DNA of 64,000 nt from Streptomyces ortus (GTDB lineage Bacteria; Actinomycetota; Actinomycetes; Streptomycetales; Streptomycetaceae): NCBI RefSeq assembly GCF_026341275.1, contig NZ_JAIFZO010000002.1:8152118-8216117 (forward strand). The letters run 5' to 3'. A model generated the notes under the pieces. It had not been told where the DNA came from. It ran no database searches and saw only the letters and a list, made by a program, of their open reading frames with translations. This document shows, piece by piece, positions 29,601 through 54,912 of this stretch (within the stretch, counting starts at the first letter, position 1; the number at the start of each line of letters is the position of its first letter). Both the position numbers and the translations under genes were made by a program.

Positions 29601-30632
29601 ACCCCCGGCACCCTGCCCGACCTCAAGACCCTGACCGTGGGAGCCGACGCGTGCGGCGCCGACCTGGTCGCCCGCTGGGCCCCGCACCACCGCCTGGTCA
29701 ACTCCTACGGCCCGACCGAGGCGACCGTCGTCGCCACCTGGTCGGACGCGCTGGAGGCCAACGGCAGCGCCCCGCCCATCGGCCGCCCGCTGCCCGCCAC
29801 CGGGGCATACGTCCTGGACGCCCGACGGCGGCCGGTCCCCGACGGCGTGCCGGGCGAACTGTGGCTGAGCGGACCGGCGCTGGCCCGCGGCTACCTGGGC
29901 CGGCCCGGTCTGACCGCGACCCGCTTCACCGCCGACCCGTTCGGGCCGCCCGGCACCCGGATGTACCGCACCGGGGACCTCGTACGACGCGACACCCGCG
30001 GCGAGCTGCACTACCTGGGCCGCACCGACCACCAGCTCAAGCTGCGCGGCCACCGCATCGAGGCGGGCGAGGTCGAGGCCACCCTCGTACGCCACCCGGC
30101 CGTGCTGGACGCCCTGGTGAGCGTACGGCAGGACGACCCCGGCCTGCCGCGGCTGGTCGCCCACCTGGTGCGCGCGCCCGACGCGGAGATCCCCACCGCC
30201 GCCGAACTGCGGGCGCTGGCCGCCGCGACCCTGCCGGGCCCGATGGTGCCGACCGCGTACGTCGTACTCGACCGGTTCCCGCTCACCGAGAACGGCAAGA
30301 CCGACCGGGCCGCCCTGCCCGCGCCCGACGCGCCGCGGACCGCGGAGCATGTCGCCCCCCGGACCCCCACCGAGGAGATCCTCGCCGCACTGTGGGAAGA
30401 GGTGCTGGACACGCGCGTCGGCGCCGAGGACGACTACTTCGATCTGGGCGGCGACTCCCTGCGCGCCCTCCACATCTCCTCACGGGCCAACGACGCCTTC
30501 GGCACGCACCTCACACCCCGTGACGTCCTGGTCCACCGCACGGTCGCCGCCCTGGCCGACCTGGTGGAGGAACAGGTGCTCAGCGAACTCGAAGACGCCG
30601 TACGCGGCGACAGCGACCACGACGAACGGTGA
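11604..30632 (+). CDS. Five-module NRPS, modules 1-5 of a decapeptide assembly line
   Basis: The protein has 6342 residues in the order A-T, C-A-T-E, C-A-T-E, C-A-T-E, C-A-T. It begins with A and has no starter C domain, so residue one should keep a free amine. The carrier serines are Ser551, 1615, 3174, 4757 and 6285, all in LGGDS. The condensation centres start at His740 (HHIVTDG), 2276, 3856 and 5427; the epimerase centres at His1804, 3373 and 4958, each with a later EGHGRE. C2 has the L-L type motif; C3, C4 and C5 have the D-L type, agreeing with the E domains before them. The ATG has GAAGGA eight bases upstream. Codon 2752 is TTA. The acidic C-terminal tail probably docks with the basic N-terminus of the next NRPS. 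Confidence 0.97.
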   Translation: MTDLHNEPASSSPSARTPGPADGTVEPLPLGEQFASWVSRTPAAPAVTDGRRTWSYRELAERTGRLAADLVRRGAGPERTVALVLPRSLELIAAELAAARAGAAFLPVDPQYPAERRALMLADAAPAVVLDDPAGLRAVMEAAGPAPADPGPRVHADQAAYVIYTSGSTGTPKGVTVTHRGIAAFTAGAARQYAVGPGGRVLQFSSPSFDASVLELFISVLSGATLVVPPDGPWLGDELAAVVNEHRITHALIPPAALATVTDPATIAPGRLSTLIVGAEACPAALVDQWAPGRRMINSYGPTETTIVASWTGPLSAGSGTPSIGRPLTGTGTYVLDAAMRPVPRGAEGELYVGGVGVARGYLNRPGLTAGRFVASPFGTPGARLYRTGDRARWNADGELEYLGRADRQVKVRGFRIEPGEIETALRRHGGVRDAVVVVREDEPGRRRLVGYVTPTDPEHAPDAADLRAVAAAVLPPHLVPAAVVVLDALPLTPQNKIDRRALPAPARTVAPGHVAPRTARERILAGVWADVLGTDAVGVEDDFFDLGGDSILAARALARIREELGARLSVRDVFTARTVAALARLLRPSTLVAPPDPIPAVPRDRPLPLSSAQRRLWFLDDLTPGGTEYNTGLALRLRGALDAGALRRALDRLAARHDSLRTTFATEDGQGVQHVHAHAHLPLRTADVTHLPAAGLDEAVERLLTEELGRPFDLATGPLTRALLVRRGDDDHVLLLAQHHIVTDGWSVGILTRDLAALYRAEASGLPSGLPEPLVQYPDFAVWERRQRSGDGDAADLAYWKRQLAGMPQLELPTDRPRPVVRTTDGEAHRQQLPTELVARLRHLAGGRGTTVFTLFAGAAAVLFSRYSGQRDIALGTVTTGRGRRELEDVTGFFANTVVLRGEVDDTMTVDRFVESMRATVLDAFAHEAVPFDRVVEELAPTRDPSRTPLVQVLVVQQTAQSDPPGADGVRIEPQPLPRPAARFDLVLEFTPRTDGGCELTVEYNTGLFEARTVARMARQLGRLLEAMADGPHRTVGELALLSDDERHTVLEEWNPPAEDTGRAPARTLPALFEAQVARTPDRTAVTCGPERLDYAEVNRRANRLARLLAARGIGPESLVALCLPRTAGLPPVLWAVLKAGAGYLPVDPGYPVERIRLMLADAAPALVLATRETAGALPEDCVPLLLEDCLPQEDTATAPADGGLGRDDLTDADRVRPLDPEHPAYVIHTSGSTGRPKGVVATHRGVAALAAWAGERFGARGLAHVVASTSLNFDVSVFEMLCPLLVGGGIEVVPDLAALVDTAEPRRAGLISGVPSVISRMLAEDGAPVTADTVVLAGEALPAQTVQDLRRVMPGCGLANIYGPTEATVYATAWFAGDEAPGQAPPIGRPVARTRAYVLDHLLCLQPPGVTGELYLGGGGLARGYLGRPGLTASRFVADPYGVPGDRMYRTGDLVRWSADGELEYVGRTDQQVKVRGFRIELGEVEEALRGLDEVAEAAATVWESEGHRRLVGYVVPAPDTSVEPEEVRRTLGRTLPDYMVPTAVTVLAELPLNPNGKLDRGRLPDPGPARARTHRVAPRTATERILATVWADILRVDRIGVDDNFFMLGGDSILSIQVVAQARQAGLTLTSRDVYRHQTIAALARCADAAGGRAPTAPAPVPATGAAPLTPIQRWLFDSAGRHAGRFAQTLSFQVPDDLDPTALEDALNDLVTHHDALRSRFLPADTGGEETGGERTEGAAPPAVWRIEDTAPRVRLARHTGPDTDAPHHGPFDLRRGPLLRAVLHDRGPGRSRVLHLSVHHLVVDGVSWRVLMEDLDRAYRARREGGGGRAALPPKSSPLRHWARRLAAHAADGGFDDEAAYWTDAVADAGAAVPTDGDGPNTYASARSVTVRLTPEDTSALLRTLPETYRTRVNDVLLSALGRVLCAWTGHERVLVDVEGHGREELFADVDTSRTLGWFTTRHPVALAVPPDADWDAVLKQVKEQVRAVPRHGVGHDVLRYLARPGTLPEAPEAQVSFNYLGRFGLPDTTGGLYEGPFRTLELDADPAALRPHPLEVVGRLDGDALEFSWFYSDGLHTRTTVAVLAAHFADALTGIARHARRPGSGGRTPSDFPLARLDQAAVDRIVGDDPHAVEDIHPLTPTQTGMLFHRLSQDDLGVYFQQLTFDLDGVPDPAALAAAWQRVTDHTPVLRGRVVWQDVPEPLLVVQRHVTVPVTHLDWRGLDEEEREHRLRDLLDRDREQGIDLGRAPLQRLVLARTSDGGVRVVWSFHHLVLDGWSLFQVLSDVFTGHATGGREPLPDRRPFRDYVAWLHERDGAEAERHWRRRLADLADATALPYDREPRESHRAESTAAVRTTVDTATTRVLEELARTAGLTLNTLVQGAWALLLSRQARRGDVVFGTTVSGRPPELPGADTMTGLFITTLPTRVTVPHDRSLLDWLRDLQQEQSEDRRHDHVPLTRMKGFTELPERAALFDSIVVFENYPVDDELAAAHGLRLSALDGVETTNYPLSLVAYPGAGLGLRLGYDPRLFDEDTVERMVEYLTVLLANMAATPQLPPARLPLLTADRRRQVVEEWNDTATGTSESESGAGSEATVAELFAAQVRRTPGAVALETDAERLNYRELDARAALLAGRLAALGVAAEVPVGVLMDRSADLVVVQLALVRTGGVFVPLDSRAPRERLRRMLAEAGARLLLTDADANATNTDADANTDTGRQVTAAEILPDGTTLRVAELLRADVPGMALQDADVLGAAAPGSDGEGARLARIHPDNVQYLMFTSGSTGIPKGVAVRGRDVAALALDSAFAGHDRVLVHSPHAFDAATYELWVPLLRGGTAVLAPPADLDAGVVRRAITERGVRCLWLTAGLFRLLAQEDPTCLRGAHEVWTGGEAVPGAVVGRVLDACPGLTVVDGYGPTETTTFATRRVFHTGDPLPPVLPIGRPLDNTRVYVLDGTLQPQPPGIPGELYIAGAGLARGYAGRPGATAARYLADPFGPSGGRMYRTGDIVRWSADGELHFVGRADDQVKIRGFRVEPTEIEARLTAHPAVAEAVVSLYEHAGRKRLAAHLVPVPRAAVPSADELRAHVVAELPDYMAPAAFVTLAELPLTANGKVDRRRLPAPDWTAGGESGYRAPRTETERTLAGIWAQLLGVERVGADTNFFTLGGDSILSIQVVSRARAAGLALTPRDLFRHPTVAALAAAATTGTAVPVAGTGPVSGDVPLAPIQHWFLEPGPPRPEFFNQSVVVETPGDVDAAALRRALAAVYAHHDALRCRFVRSADGSWHQECPAVGAEPPELLTVHDVGGLGETAAEEAEARVTAEAHASFRLAQGPMLAARLFTGTTGASTDTTGATTGAAGARLLLVVHHLVVDGVSWRVLLEDLETAYGQALAGDPVRLPERTTSVQEWTRRLRAYTAAGGFAAQREHWETVARHCAAPLPVDGDGADLLTDVDGDGGNTMADVDTVTVRLDRRRTDALLREVPAVYRTRVDDVLLTALGRVLADWAGRRTVAVGLEGHGREDQLFDDVDLSRTVGWFTSLFPVALDLTDVPDGEWGAALKSVKEQLRAVPARGLGHGALRHLVRDERLADAPVPGVSFNYLGRFDWSAPGGALVRSVPGGLDGAEAPESVRPHLLDVVARVEDGELEIGWHYSRRLHRQETVDGLAADMLRALEDIVAHCAGPDAGGRTPSDFPLVRIEQAAVDRVVGDGRTVDDLYPLTPMQSGMLFHSLLDPDSRTYVNQVQLVLLGITEPQALAEAWQRTVDANPMLRAHPVWQETAEPMQAVRRRATVPVTHHDWSGWSAERCGTELARLVDEDRQTGLDLERAPLMRLALIRLSPDRVRLLWTFHHLLLDGWSAAQVFDEVCERYAALTTGRRPDVPDRAAFADYLGWLARQDTGRAEAYWREALAGFPVATALPRDRRPAEAHRTSSSGSVRVTLDADVSARLRETAQAAGLTLNTVLQGAWALLLSRYGGGDDVVFGTTVSGRPADLPGVTSMVGLFINTLPTRARIDGGRPLLDWLGELQAAQSESRRHDFVPLAQLQTWSQVPGGTSLFDSIVVFENYPFDADALARHGLAMEQERDVEPTNYPLSVVVAPGDTLTVTLDYDPAAFDAATVDGIGASLRTLLTGMATGPDRALADLPLVSAEEGRRLLDRFGGPVVEAPCRTLPEAFRAQVARTPDAVAVLGGGREQLTYRQLDERSDLVSRLLVEAGAGPERFVALALPRTPDLIVALLAVLKSGAAYLPVDPGYPAERIAFLFDDVRPEAVVTRAETGGRLPDGPFTRIALDDPAVAARLAALSDADSAADDPADAEDDPAEDPAGEGITGYGIPGDGIAGDDITDADRHDRLLPDHPAYVIHTSGSTGRPKGVVVSQASVLALTDWAAAEFGDGHGLEHVVASTSLNFDVSVFEIFSPLLSGGRVEIVHDLLALAEREEPWQAGLLSAVPSALGRLLAEDTVHVDAGTVVLAGEALPARTVRQVRSAVPGCRVMNIYGPTEATVYATAFTCDPAEPDRVPSIGRPVGGARAYVLDARLRPVPAGVPGDLYLAGTGVARGYLDRPGLTASRFPADPFGPPGGRMYRTGDLVRWTADGELVYLGRSDDQVKVRGFRIELGEVEAALTRHPEVSAAAARVVEHDGHKRLVAYAVPEGPGLPGSAELRTFLARTLPDHLVPALVVPLERLPLGATGKLDRRALPDPVWSAPGGGGDRPPRTEAERVLAAIWAEVLGVPEVGARDNYFALGGDSVLGIQIVSAARRAGLALTPRHLFRHQTVAELAAAAETPAAPRTPADQGPVAGDVPLTPVQHWLFDDLTGDPARLTQAVSFHLAADTDESLVRAALAVVLDHHDALRLRFEPSGDGRWRQRGTAPGEAPRLEVHDVLGGHHGSTSTSTSGEASDASDGSDTAIRALADRLCAAFDLAEGPLIRAALCRRGGDRRPVLLLAAHHLVVDAVSWRLILEDLETAYRALRAGKRPELGPKSTSFRTWARRLATHTESGGFDDELAHWQGLSADATPLPTDLTGANTAAHEETVTVRLDADETRRLLQDVPDVYRTRVNDVLLCALGRVLARWTGRDRVMVALEGHGREDLFDDVDLARTVGWFTTMFPVALDVPGNAGTGAALKAVKESLRAVPRGGLGYGALRRLHPDRDQFGLPGLPQIGFNYLGQQDRTTTVDGLLHAPYAGLVGGLDPAADRPHLLDVLGHVTDRRLEFTWSYSREVHERDTVARLAAELADELRHIVRHCAEPGAGGRSPSDFPLASLDQPTVDRLVGTGRDIVDLHPLTPTQTGMVVHGLDEPGRGMYVEQITFVADGAGDPRLLAAAWQHVVDRTPVLRTTVVLNGVPAPLQAVHRTAVLPVTEHDWSALTPDARDTALERLLAEDKTRGLALDRAPLLRLALIRLGPDQVRVVWTFHHVLLDGWSVFHVLSDVMAAHAALVRGEEPRLPDRRPFGDYAAWLAARETAPAEEHWRSALADLTAPTPLPYDRRPAHSSATRSDTWLSQWLDTEETKRLEDFARRNRLTLNTVAQGAWALLLSRWSGEREVCFGTTVSGRPADLPGADTITGLFITTLPARATVDGSAPCGTWLRDTQAVRAEDRRFDHVPLTDLQAWSGLPAGTPMFDSLLVFENYPVGDATAGAHGVRVHDLDAREATNYPLTVVISPGERLGVELGYDPRHFDAATAGSLAAQLLHTLRELAAAQDADRLDAIDILPPGERARLLHGPARPTLAPVAPATLPALIEAAVDRRPTATALSAPGLSLTFAETEERANRLAHRLLARGAGPGAVVALVLPRSADMVLAQLAVTKAGAAFLPVDPDYPPERVAFMLRDAAPAVTLDAAEVSALLADEHGESERQGESGVPGRRPTDADRHRPLDLDDPAYVIYTSGSTGTPKGVVITHRGLAAFAAAEAAHYRVAPDDRVLAFATPSFDASVLELCMSLPQGARLVVPPPGPLLGAELADVLRTGRITHTLLPPAALGTLPPDTPGTLPDLKTLTVGADACGADLVARWAPHHRLVNSYGPTEATVVATWSDALEANGSAPPIGRPLPATGAYVLDARRRPVPDGVPGELWLSGPALARGYLGRPGLTATRFTADPFGPPGTRMYRTGDLVRRDTRGELHYLGRTDHQLKLRGHRIEAGEVEATLVRHPAVLDALVSVRQDDPGLPRLVAHLVRAPDAEIPTAAELRALAAATLPGPMVPTAYVVLDRFPLTENGKTDRAALPAPDAPRTAEHVAPRTPTEEILAALWEEVLDTRVGAEDDYFDLGGDSLRALHISSRANDAFGTHLTPRDVLVHRTVAALADLVEEQVLSELEDAVRGDSDHDER
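11690..13370 (+). other. NRPS module 1: A-T (loading), aromatic-like
   Basis: A motif A3 starts near residue 161. Pocket residues read by alignment to GrsA are D-A-L-L-I-G-S-I-V-K, resembling the recalled tyrosine code DALVTGAVVK. The A10 motif is PQNKID instead of the usual NGKID, keeping the lysine. Confidence 0.7.
13410..17975 (+). other. NRPS module 2: C(LCL)-A-T-E, alanine-like, D
   Basis: C motif HHIVTDG at 740, A3 near 1227, carrier Ser1615, E motif HHLVVDG at 1804. Pocket D-V-F-S-V-A-I-V-Y-K has the F239/A301/Y331 pattern of alanine codes; this is a low-confidence substrate call. Confidence 0.7.
17976..22722 (+). other. NRPS module 3: C(DCL)-A-T-E, valine, D
   Basis: C motif HHLVLDG at 2276, A3 near 2782, Ser3174, E motif at 3373. 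Pocket D-A-Y-W-W-G-G-T-F-K fits the well-known valine pattern (W278, GGTF). An Asp/Asn/Thr repeat loop and the TTA codon lie just before A3. Confidence 0.78.
22723..27435 (+). other. NRPS module 4: C(DCL)-A-T-E, alanine-like, D
   Basis: C motif HHLLLDG at 3856, A3 near 4367, Ser4757, E motif HHLVVDA at 4958 (the usual Gly is Ala). The pocket D-V-F-S-V-A-I-V-Y-K is identical to module 2, suggesting module duplication. Confidence 0.72.
27436..30632 (+). other. NRPS module 5: C(DCL)-A-T, aromatic-like, L
   Basis: C motif HHVLLDG at 5427, A3 near 5896, Ser6285, no E domain. Pocket D-A-L-L-T-G-S-V-V-K is close to modules 1 and 10. The tail after the carrier (SELEDAVRGDSDHDER) is acidic, as expected of a donor docking segment. 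Confidence 0.7.
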
Positions 30633-30645
30633 GGACCTGCAGACC

Positions 30646-51069
<20,424 letters not shown>

Positions 51070-51170
51070 CCCCACCGGACCGGCTCGACCCGGACCGGTT
51101 CCCGCACGCTCCCCCAATTCACCATCCCCTCGACGCACGATCCGCCCGACTCACGACAGGAGAGAACGAC

Positions 51171-51374
51171 ATGGACGAGAACACCCGCCACCAGGTGCTG
51201 CGCAACGACGAGGACCAGTACTCCCTCTGGCCGGTCGACGTCGAGGTGCCCGCGGGCTGGCAGCCCGTCGGGAAGGAGGGCACCGAGGAGGAGTGCTCCG
51301 CGTACGTCGACGAGGTGTGGACCGACATGCGTCCGCGCAGCCTGCGTGAGCGGATGGAGAATTCGGAGGCCTGA
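51171..51374 (+). CDS. MbtH-like protein
   Basis: This 67-residue protein has the family core: NDEDQYSLWP, PAGWQ, then C..YVDEVWTDMRPRSLRE, including the conserved tryptophans. MbtH proteins bind A domains and are often needed for their folding or activity, so it should serve the ten A domains encoded upstream. The ATG has AGGAG about eight bases before it. It follows the second NRPS by 101 bp, and a strong hairpin comes directly after, so it is probably the last gene of the operon. Confidence 0.96.
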   Translation: MDENTRHQVLRNDEDQYSLWPVDVEVPAGWQPVGKEGTEEECSAYVDEVWTDMRPRSLRERMENSEA

Positions 51375-51385
51375 CCCGTCCGTGG

Positions 51386-51419
51386 CCGCGGAGGGACGGG
51401 AGCCGCTGTCCCTCCGCGG
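51386..51419 (+). terminator. Strong hairpin terminator after mbtH
   Basis: CCGCGGAGGGAC (51386-51397) pairs perfectly with GTCCCTCCGCGG (51408-51419) around a 10-base loop. There is no T-run, as is common in Streptomyces. It marks the probable 3' end of the NRPS transcript. Confidence 0.75.
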
Positions 51420-51458
51420 GACGGAGTCGCCTCTCCGCCTCACCCGAGGAGTCCACCG

Positions 51459-51971
51459 ATGACAACACCCGTCCTGAAGACGGAACGACTGGTCTTCACG
51501 CCCTACCGCCCCGAGGACGAGGCCCACTTCGTCGCCCTGCTGCGCAACGAGGAGGTGTGCCACTGGATGGGCCAGGACATGGTGCCCGAGGCCGACCTGT
51601 GTACGGCGTTCCGTGCCATCCTCACCGACGTCTATCCCACGCGCCGGTTCGATGTGTGGGGGGTGTGGTGGCAGGGGACGTACATCGGTCACGCGGAGGT
51701 GAAGAAGACCGGCAACGTCGACGGGCACGAACTCATCGTCGCCCTCGCCCCCGACTACTGGGGGCGGGGCATCGGCACCGAGGCCGTGCACGGCCTGCTT
51801 CGCCACGCCTCCGACAACCTGGGGCTGACGGAGGCGTACGGCATGGTGGGCGCCGGGAACACGGCGAGTCTCGCCCTGTGCCGACGCCTCGGCTTCCGGC
51901 ACGTACGCGATGTGGTCGGCGAGGACGGCACGGTGAACCGGATGGTCGTGATCTCCGTACCCGGGAGCTGA
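51459..51971 (+). CDS. GNAT-family N-acetyltransferase (RimJ/RimL-like)
   Basis: This 170-residue acetyltransferase_3-type protein opens with LKTERLVFTPYRPEDEAHFVALL. The acetyl-CoA pyrophosphate loop DYWGRGIGTEA (motif A, Q/RxxGxG/A) and the GAGNTASLALCRRLGFRHV block are clear. It should acetylate an amine, of a protein N-terminus or a small molecule. GAGGAG precedes the ATG. It lies after the NRPS terminator, so it need not belong to the pathway, though an acetyltransferase close to a cationic peptide cluster could serve in resistance or tailoring. Nothing in the sequence decides this. Confidence 0.88.
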   Translation: MTTPVLKTERLVFTPYRPEDEAHFVALLRNEEVCHWMGQDMVPEADLCTAFRAILTDVYPTRRFDVWGVWWQGTYIGHAEVKKTGNVDGHELIVALAPDYWGRGIGTEAVHGLLRHASDNLGLTEAYGMVGAGNTASLALCRRLGFRHVRDVVGEDGTVNRMVVISVPGS

Positions 51972-51990
51972 ACCCGGGGGCTGAGGTTCA
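51969..51990. terminator. Possible weak bidirectional hairpin
   Basis: TGAACC and GGTTCA form a six-base stem around ten bases, starting in the GNAT stop codon and lying between it and the convergent oxidoreductase gene. It is short and could be chance. Confidence 0.3.
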
Positions 51991-52008
51991 CCACGTGGCG
52001 GCCGACGC

Positions 52009-54324
52009 TCACCTCGCCTGCGCGGTCGCCGGCGCCGTGACCGGCTCCAGGCGGACCACGATCGCCTTCGACGTCGGCTGGTTGCTCTTGTCGGCCACGC
52101 TGTCCAGCGGCACCAGGACGTTGGTCTCCGGGTAGTAGGCGGCGGCGCAGCCCCGGGTGGTGGGGTAGGGGACCACGCGGAAGTCCTCGGCGCGCCGCTC
52201 GGGGTCGTCGCCCCACACGCTGACCAGGTCGACGTGCTGCCCGTTCGAGAGGCCCAGTGCGGCCACGTCCTCCGGATTGACGAGCACTACGCGGCGGCTC
52301 CCGTGGATGCCCCGGTAGCGGTCGTTGGACGTGTAGGGGACGGTGTTCCACTGGTCGTGGGAACGCAAGGTCTGCAGCAGCAGGTGTCCTTCGGGGGCCT
52401 GCAGCATCGCGAAGTCGTTGGCGGTGAACAGCGCCTTGCCGACGTCGTTGTGGTAGACGCCCTCGTTGACCGCGTTCGGCAGCTGGATGCCACCGGGGCG
52501 TGTCACGCGCCGGTTGAAGTCGTGCAGTCCCGGGACGATACGTGAGATGTGGTCGCGGATCGCGCCGTAGTCGGCCTCGAACTCCTCCCACGGGATGTCG
52601 GCGCCCGGGCCGTCGAGGGTACGACGGGCGAGCCGGCACAGGATGGAGATCTCGCTGAGCAGCAGGGGCGAGGCGGGCTGCAGCCGCCCCTGCGTGGTGT
52701 GCACCTCGCTCATCGAGTTCTCGACGGTGACGAACTGCTCCCCGTCGGCCTGGATGTCCACCTCCGTGCGGCCGAGGGTGGGCAGGATGAGCGCGGTCTC
52801 GCCGCACACGGTGTGGGACCGGTTGAGCTTGGTGGAGATGTGGGCCGTCAGACGGCAGCTGCGCATGGCCTCTTCGGTGATCTCGCTGTCCGGAGCGGCC
52901 CGCACGAAGTTTCCGGCCAGCGCGAGGAAGAACTTGACGCGGCCTTCGCGCATCGCCCGGATCGTGTTCACGGAATCCAGGCCGTGGGCGCGCGGCGGGT
53001 CGAAGCCGAACTCCTCCTGGAGCGAGTCGAGGAAATCGTCCGGCATCTGCTCCCAGATGCCCATGGTGCGGTCGCCCTGGACATTGCTGTGCCCGCGCAC
53101 CGGACACGCCCCGGTGCCGGCCCGGCCGACGTTCCCGCGCAGCAGCAGGAAGTTGACGAACTCCCGGATGGTGGGGACGGCGTGCTTGTGCTGGGTGATG
53201 CCCATCGCCCAGCAGACGATGACGCGCCGGCTGGCCAGCACCTCGTCCCGGACCTGCTCGATCTCCTCGCGTGCCAGACCGGTCGCGGCGAGGATGTCGT
53301 TCCACTCGATGCTGCGGGCGTGCTCGGCGAACTCCTCGAAGCCCTTGGTGTCGCTCTCGATGAAGTCGCGGGCGAGCACCTCGCCCGGACGGGCGTCCTC
53401 GGCCTCCAGCAGCAACCGGTTGATCCCCTGGAACAGGGCCAGGTCGCCGCCGTTGCGGATGTGGAGGAACCGGTCGGCGATCTGGGTGCCCTTGCCGATC
53501 ACTCCGCTGGGCTTCTGCGGGTTCTTGAACCTCAGCAGTCCGGCCTCCGGCAGGGGGTTCACCGCGATGATGCGGGCGCCGTTGCGCTTCGCCTCCTCCA
53601 GTGCCGAGAGCTGCCGCGGGTGGTTGGTGCCGGGGTTCTGCCCCACCACGAAGATCAGGTCCGCGTGGTGCAGGTCGTCGAGGCTGACCGTTCCCTTGCC
53701 CGTACCCAGCGTCTCGTGCAGCGCGAAGCCGCTGGACTCGTGGCACATGTTGCTGCAGTCGGGCAGGTTGTTGGTGCCCAGCGCCCGGGCGAACAGTTGC
53801 AGCACGAACGCGGCCTCGTTGCTGGCCCGGCCGGAGGTGTAGAACACCGCCTCGTCGGGGGAGTCGAGCGAGGTCAGTTCCGAGGCCAGCAGGTCGAAGG
53901 CGTCGTGCCAGCTGATCGGCTCGTACGAGTCGGACCCCGGCCGCTTGACCATCGGCTCGGTGAGCCGGCCCTGCTGGTTCAGCCATTTGTCGGAGCGCCG
54001 GCCCAGCTCGGAGACCGTGTGCTCGCGGAAGAAGTCGGCGCCGATGCGCCGCGACGTCGCCTCGTCGTTGATGTGCTTGGCGCCGTTCTCGCAGTACTCG
54101 TTGCGATGCCGGTTGCCGGGTGAGGGGTCCGCCCACGCGCACCCGGGGCAGTCGATGCCGCCCACCTGGTTCATGGTCAGCAGCGTCTCCCCGGTGCGTC
54201 GTGCCGAGGTTTCCTCCAGGGAGTACCCCAACGCGTGGGCGACCGCGGGTACGCCCGCGGCCCACTTCTTCGGCGGGGTCACGCGCAGAGCCTCGTTCGG
54301 CTCGTCGCCGGGCGCCTTCTTCAT
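52009..54324 (-). CDS. FdhF/YdeP-family molybdopterin oxidoreductase
   Basis: This protein of about 771 residues is alpha-subunit-like of the formate dehydrogenase H/YdeP group. Visible marks are DCPGCAWADP near the N-terminus, YTSGRASNEAAF, NMCHESSGFAL (Cys at the place of the FdhF selenocysteine region), the VGQNPGTNHPR nucleotide motif, RGNVGRAGTGACPVRGHSNVQG, and a C-terminal molybdopterin-binding domain with NPEDVAALGLSNGQ. The length fits YdeP-like enzymes. Two ATGs compete: 54330 has GAAAGG only 2 bases away, 54324 has it 8 bases away and was chosen. The SRPBCC gene lies 54 bp or so upstream on the same strand, so they probably form an operon. YdeP-like members are linked to acid stress in E. 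coli; the substrate here is unknown. Confidence 0.9.
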   Translation of the reverse strand: MKKAPGDEPNEALRVTPPKKWAAGVPAVAHALGYSLEETSARRTGETLLTMNQVGGIDCPGCAWADPSPGNRHRNEYCENGAKHINDEATSRRIGADFFREHTVSELGRRSDKWLNQQGRLTEPMVKRPGSDSYEPISWHDAFDLLASELTSLDSPDEAVFYTSGRASNEAAFVLQLFARALGTNNLPDCSNMCHESSGFALHETLGTGKGTVSLDDLHHADLIFVVGQNPGTNHPRQLSALEEAKRNGARIIAVNPLPEAGLLRFKNPQKPSGVIGKGTQIADRFLHIRNGGDLALFQGINRLLLEAEDARPGEVLARDFIESDTKGFEEFAEHARSIEWNDILAATGLAREEIEQVRDEVLASRRVIVCWAMGITQHKHAVPTIREFVNFLLLRGNVGRAGTGACPVRGHSNVQGDRTMGIWEQMPDDFLDSLQEEFGFDPPRAHGLDSVNTIRAMREGRVKFFLALAGNFVRAAPDSEITEEAMRSCRLTAHISTKLNRSHTVCGETALILPTLGRTEVDIQADGEQFVTVENSMSEVHTTQGRLQPASPLLLSEISILCRLARRTLDGPGADIPWEEFEADYGAIRDHISRIVPGLHDFNRRVTRPGGIQLPNAVNEGVYHNDVGKALFTANDFAMLQAPEGHLLLQTLRSHDQWNTVPYTSNDRYRGIHGSRRVVLVNPEDVAALGLSNGQHVDLVSVWGDDPERRAEDFRVVPYPTTRGCAAAYYPETNVLVPLDSVADKSNQPTSKAIVVRLEPVTAPATAQAR

Positions 54325-54384
54325 CGGCATTGCCTTTCACTCACACTGTTGCCGCACGCTGCCGTCACGCTGTCCCTCCCGGCG

Positions 54385-54912
54385 TCAGCCGACGGGCCAG
54401 TGGGCGACACGGCTCCGGTGCGGCTTGGGTTCCACGGGCCGTACGCGTCCGTCGCGGATGGTGCCGCGCCAGGCCCCGCTCTCCGCGCCGAGCCCCTCGA
54501 TGAACGCCTTGTAGTGCCGCAGCTCCCGCTGGACCACCCGGCTGACCAGCTCGGGGAGGCCGCCGAGGAGGGCGCTGGCGGCGGGGGTGTCGACCTCGAT
54601 CCGGACGACGACGGTCGTACGGTCCGCCGCGCCGTCCGTGGCGGGCCGGAACGACACCTCACCCTGATGGCCGAAGTGCCGTTCGAGGCTGCGCCACGTC
54701 AGATGGGAGTCGGGTTCCTGTTCGACGATCTCGGCCTGGAACTCGCGGCGCAGGGGTCCGGCGGCGAGCGTCCACGACAGGAGCGCCGGGCGGACCTGCT
54801 CGACCTTCTTCACCGCGGTCATGAACCGGGGAAAGCTCTTGAACTGCGTCCACTGGTTGTACGCGGAACTCACCGGAACCGCGACCTCGATCGTTTCCTC
54901 AACGCTGAACAT
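54385..54912 (-). CDS. SRPBCC-family (polyketide cyclase/dehydrase-like) protein
   Basis: This 175-residue helix-grip protein opens MFSVEETIEVAVPVSSAYNQWTQFKSFPRFMTAVKKVEQ, the hallmark start of the cyclase/dehydrase (START-like) group, with the later TWRSLER and RIEVDTP strands. Such proteins bind a hydrophobic ligand in a deep cavity; in Streptomyces many stress-linked ones have no known ligand. The ATG at 54912 has a GGTGGA ribosome site. It precedes the molybdopterin oxidoreductase gene on the same strand. Confidence 0.85.
   Translation of the reverse strand: MFSVEETIEVAVPVSSAYNQWTQFKSFPRFMTAVKKVEQVRPALLSWTLAAGPLRREFQAEIVEQEPDSHLTWRSLERHFGHQGEVSFRPATDGAADRTTVVVRIEVDTPAASALLGGLPELVSRVVQRELRHYKAFIEGLGAESGAWRGTIRDGRVRPVEPKPHRSRVAHWPVG

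Noticed and set aside
19857..30473. Giant antisense reading frame of 3538 codons opposite NRPS1
   Set aside because: High-GC genes leave the antisense frame open because G/C third positions avoid stops. The protein has no domain order, only low-complexity Gly/Arg/Ala/His text, while the + strand frame is full of NRPS motifs.
51459..51971. GNAT gene as a sure pathway resistance or tailoring gene
   Set aside because: It follows a strong terminator and its family is too broad, so I give no pathway role.
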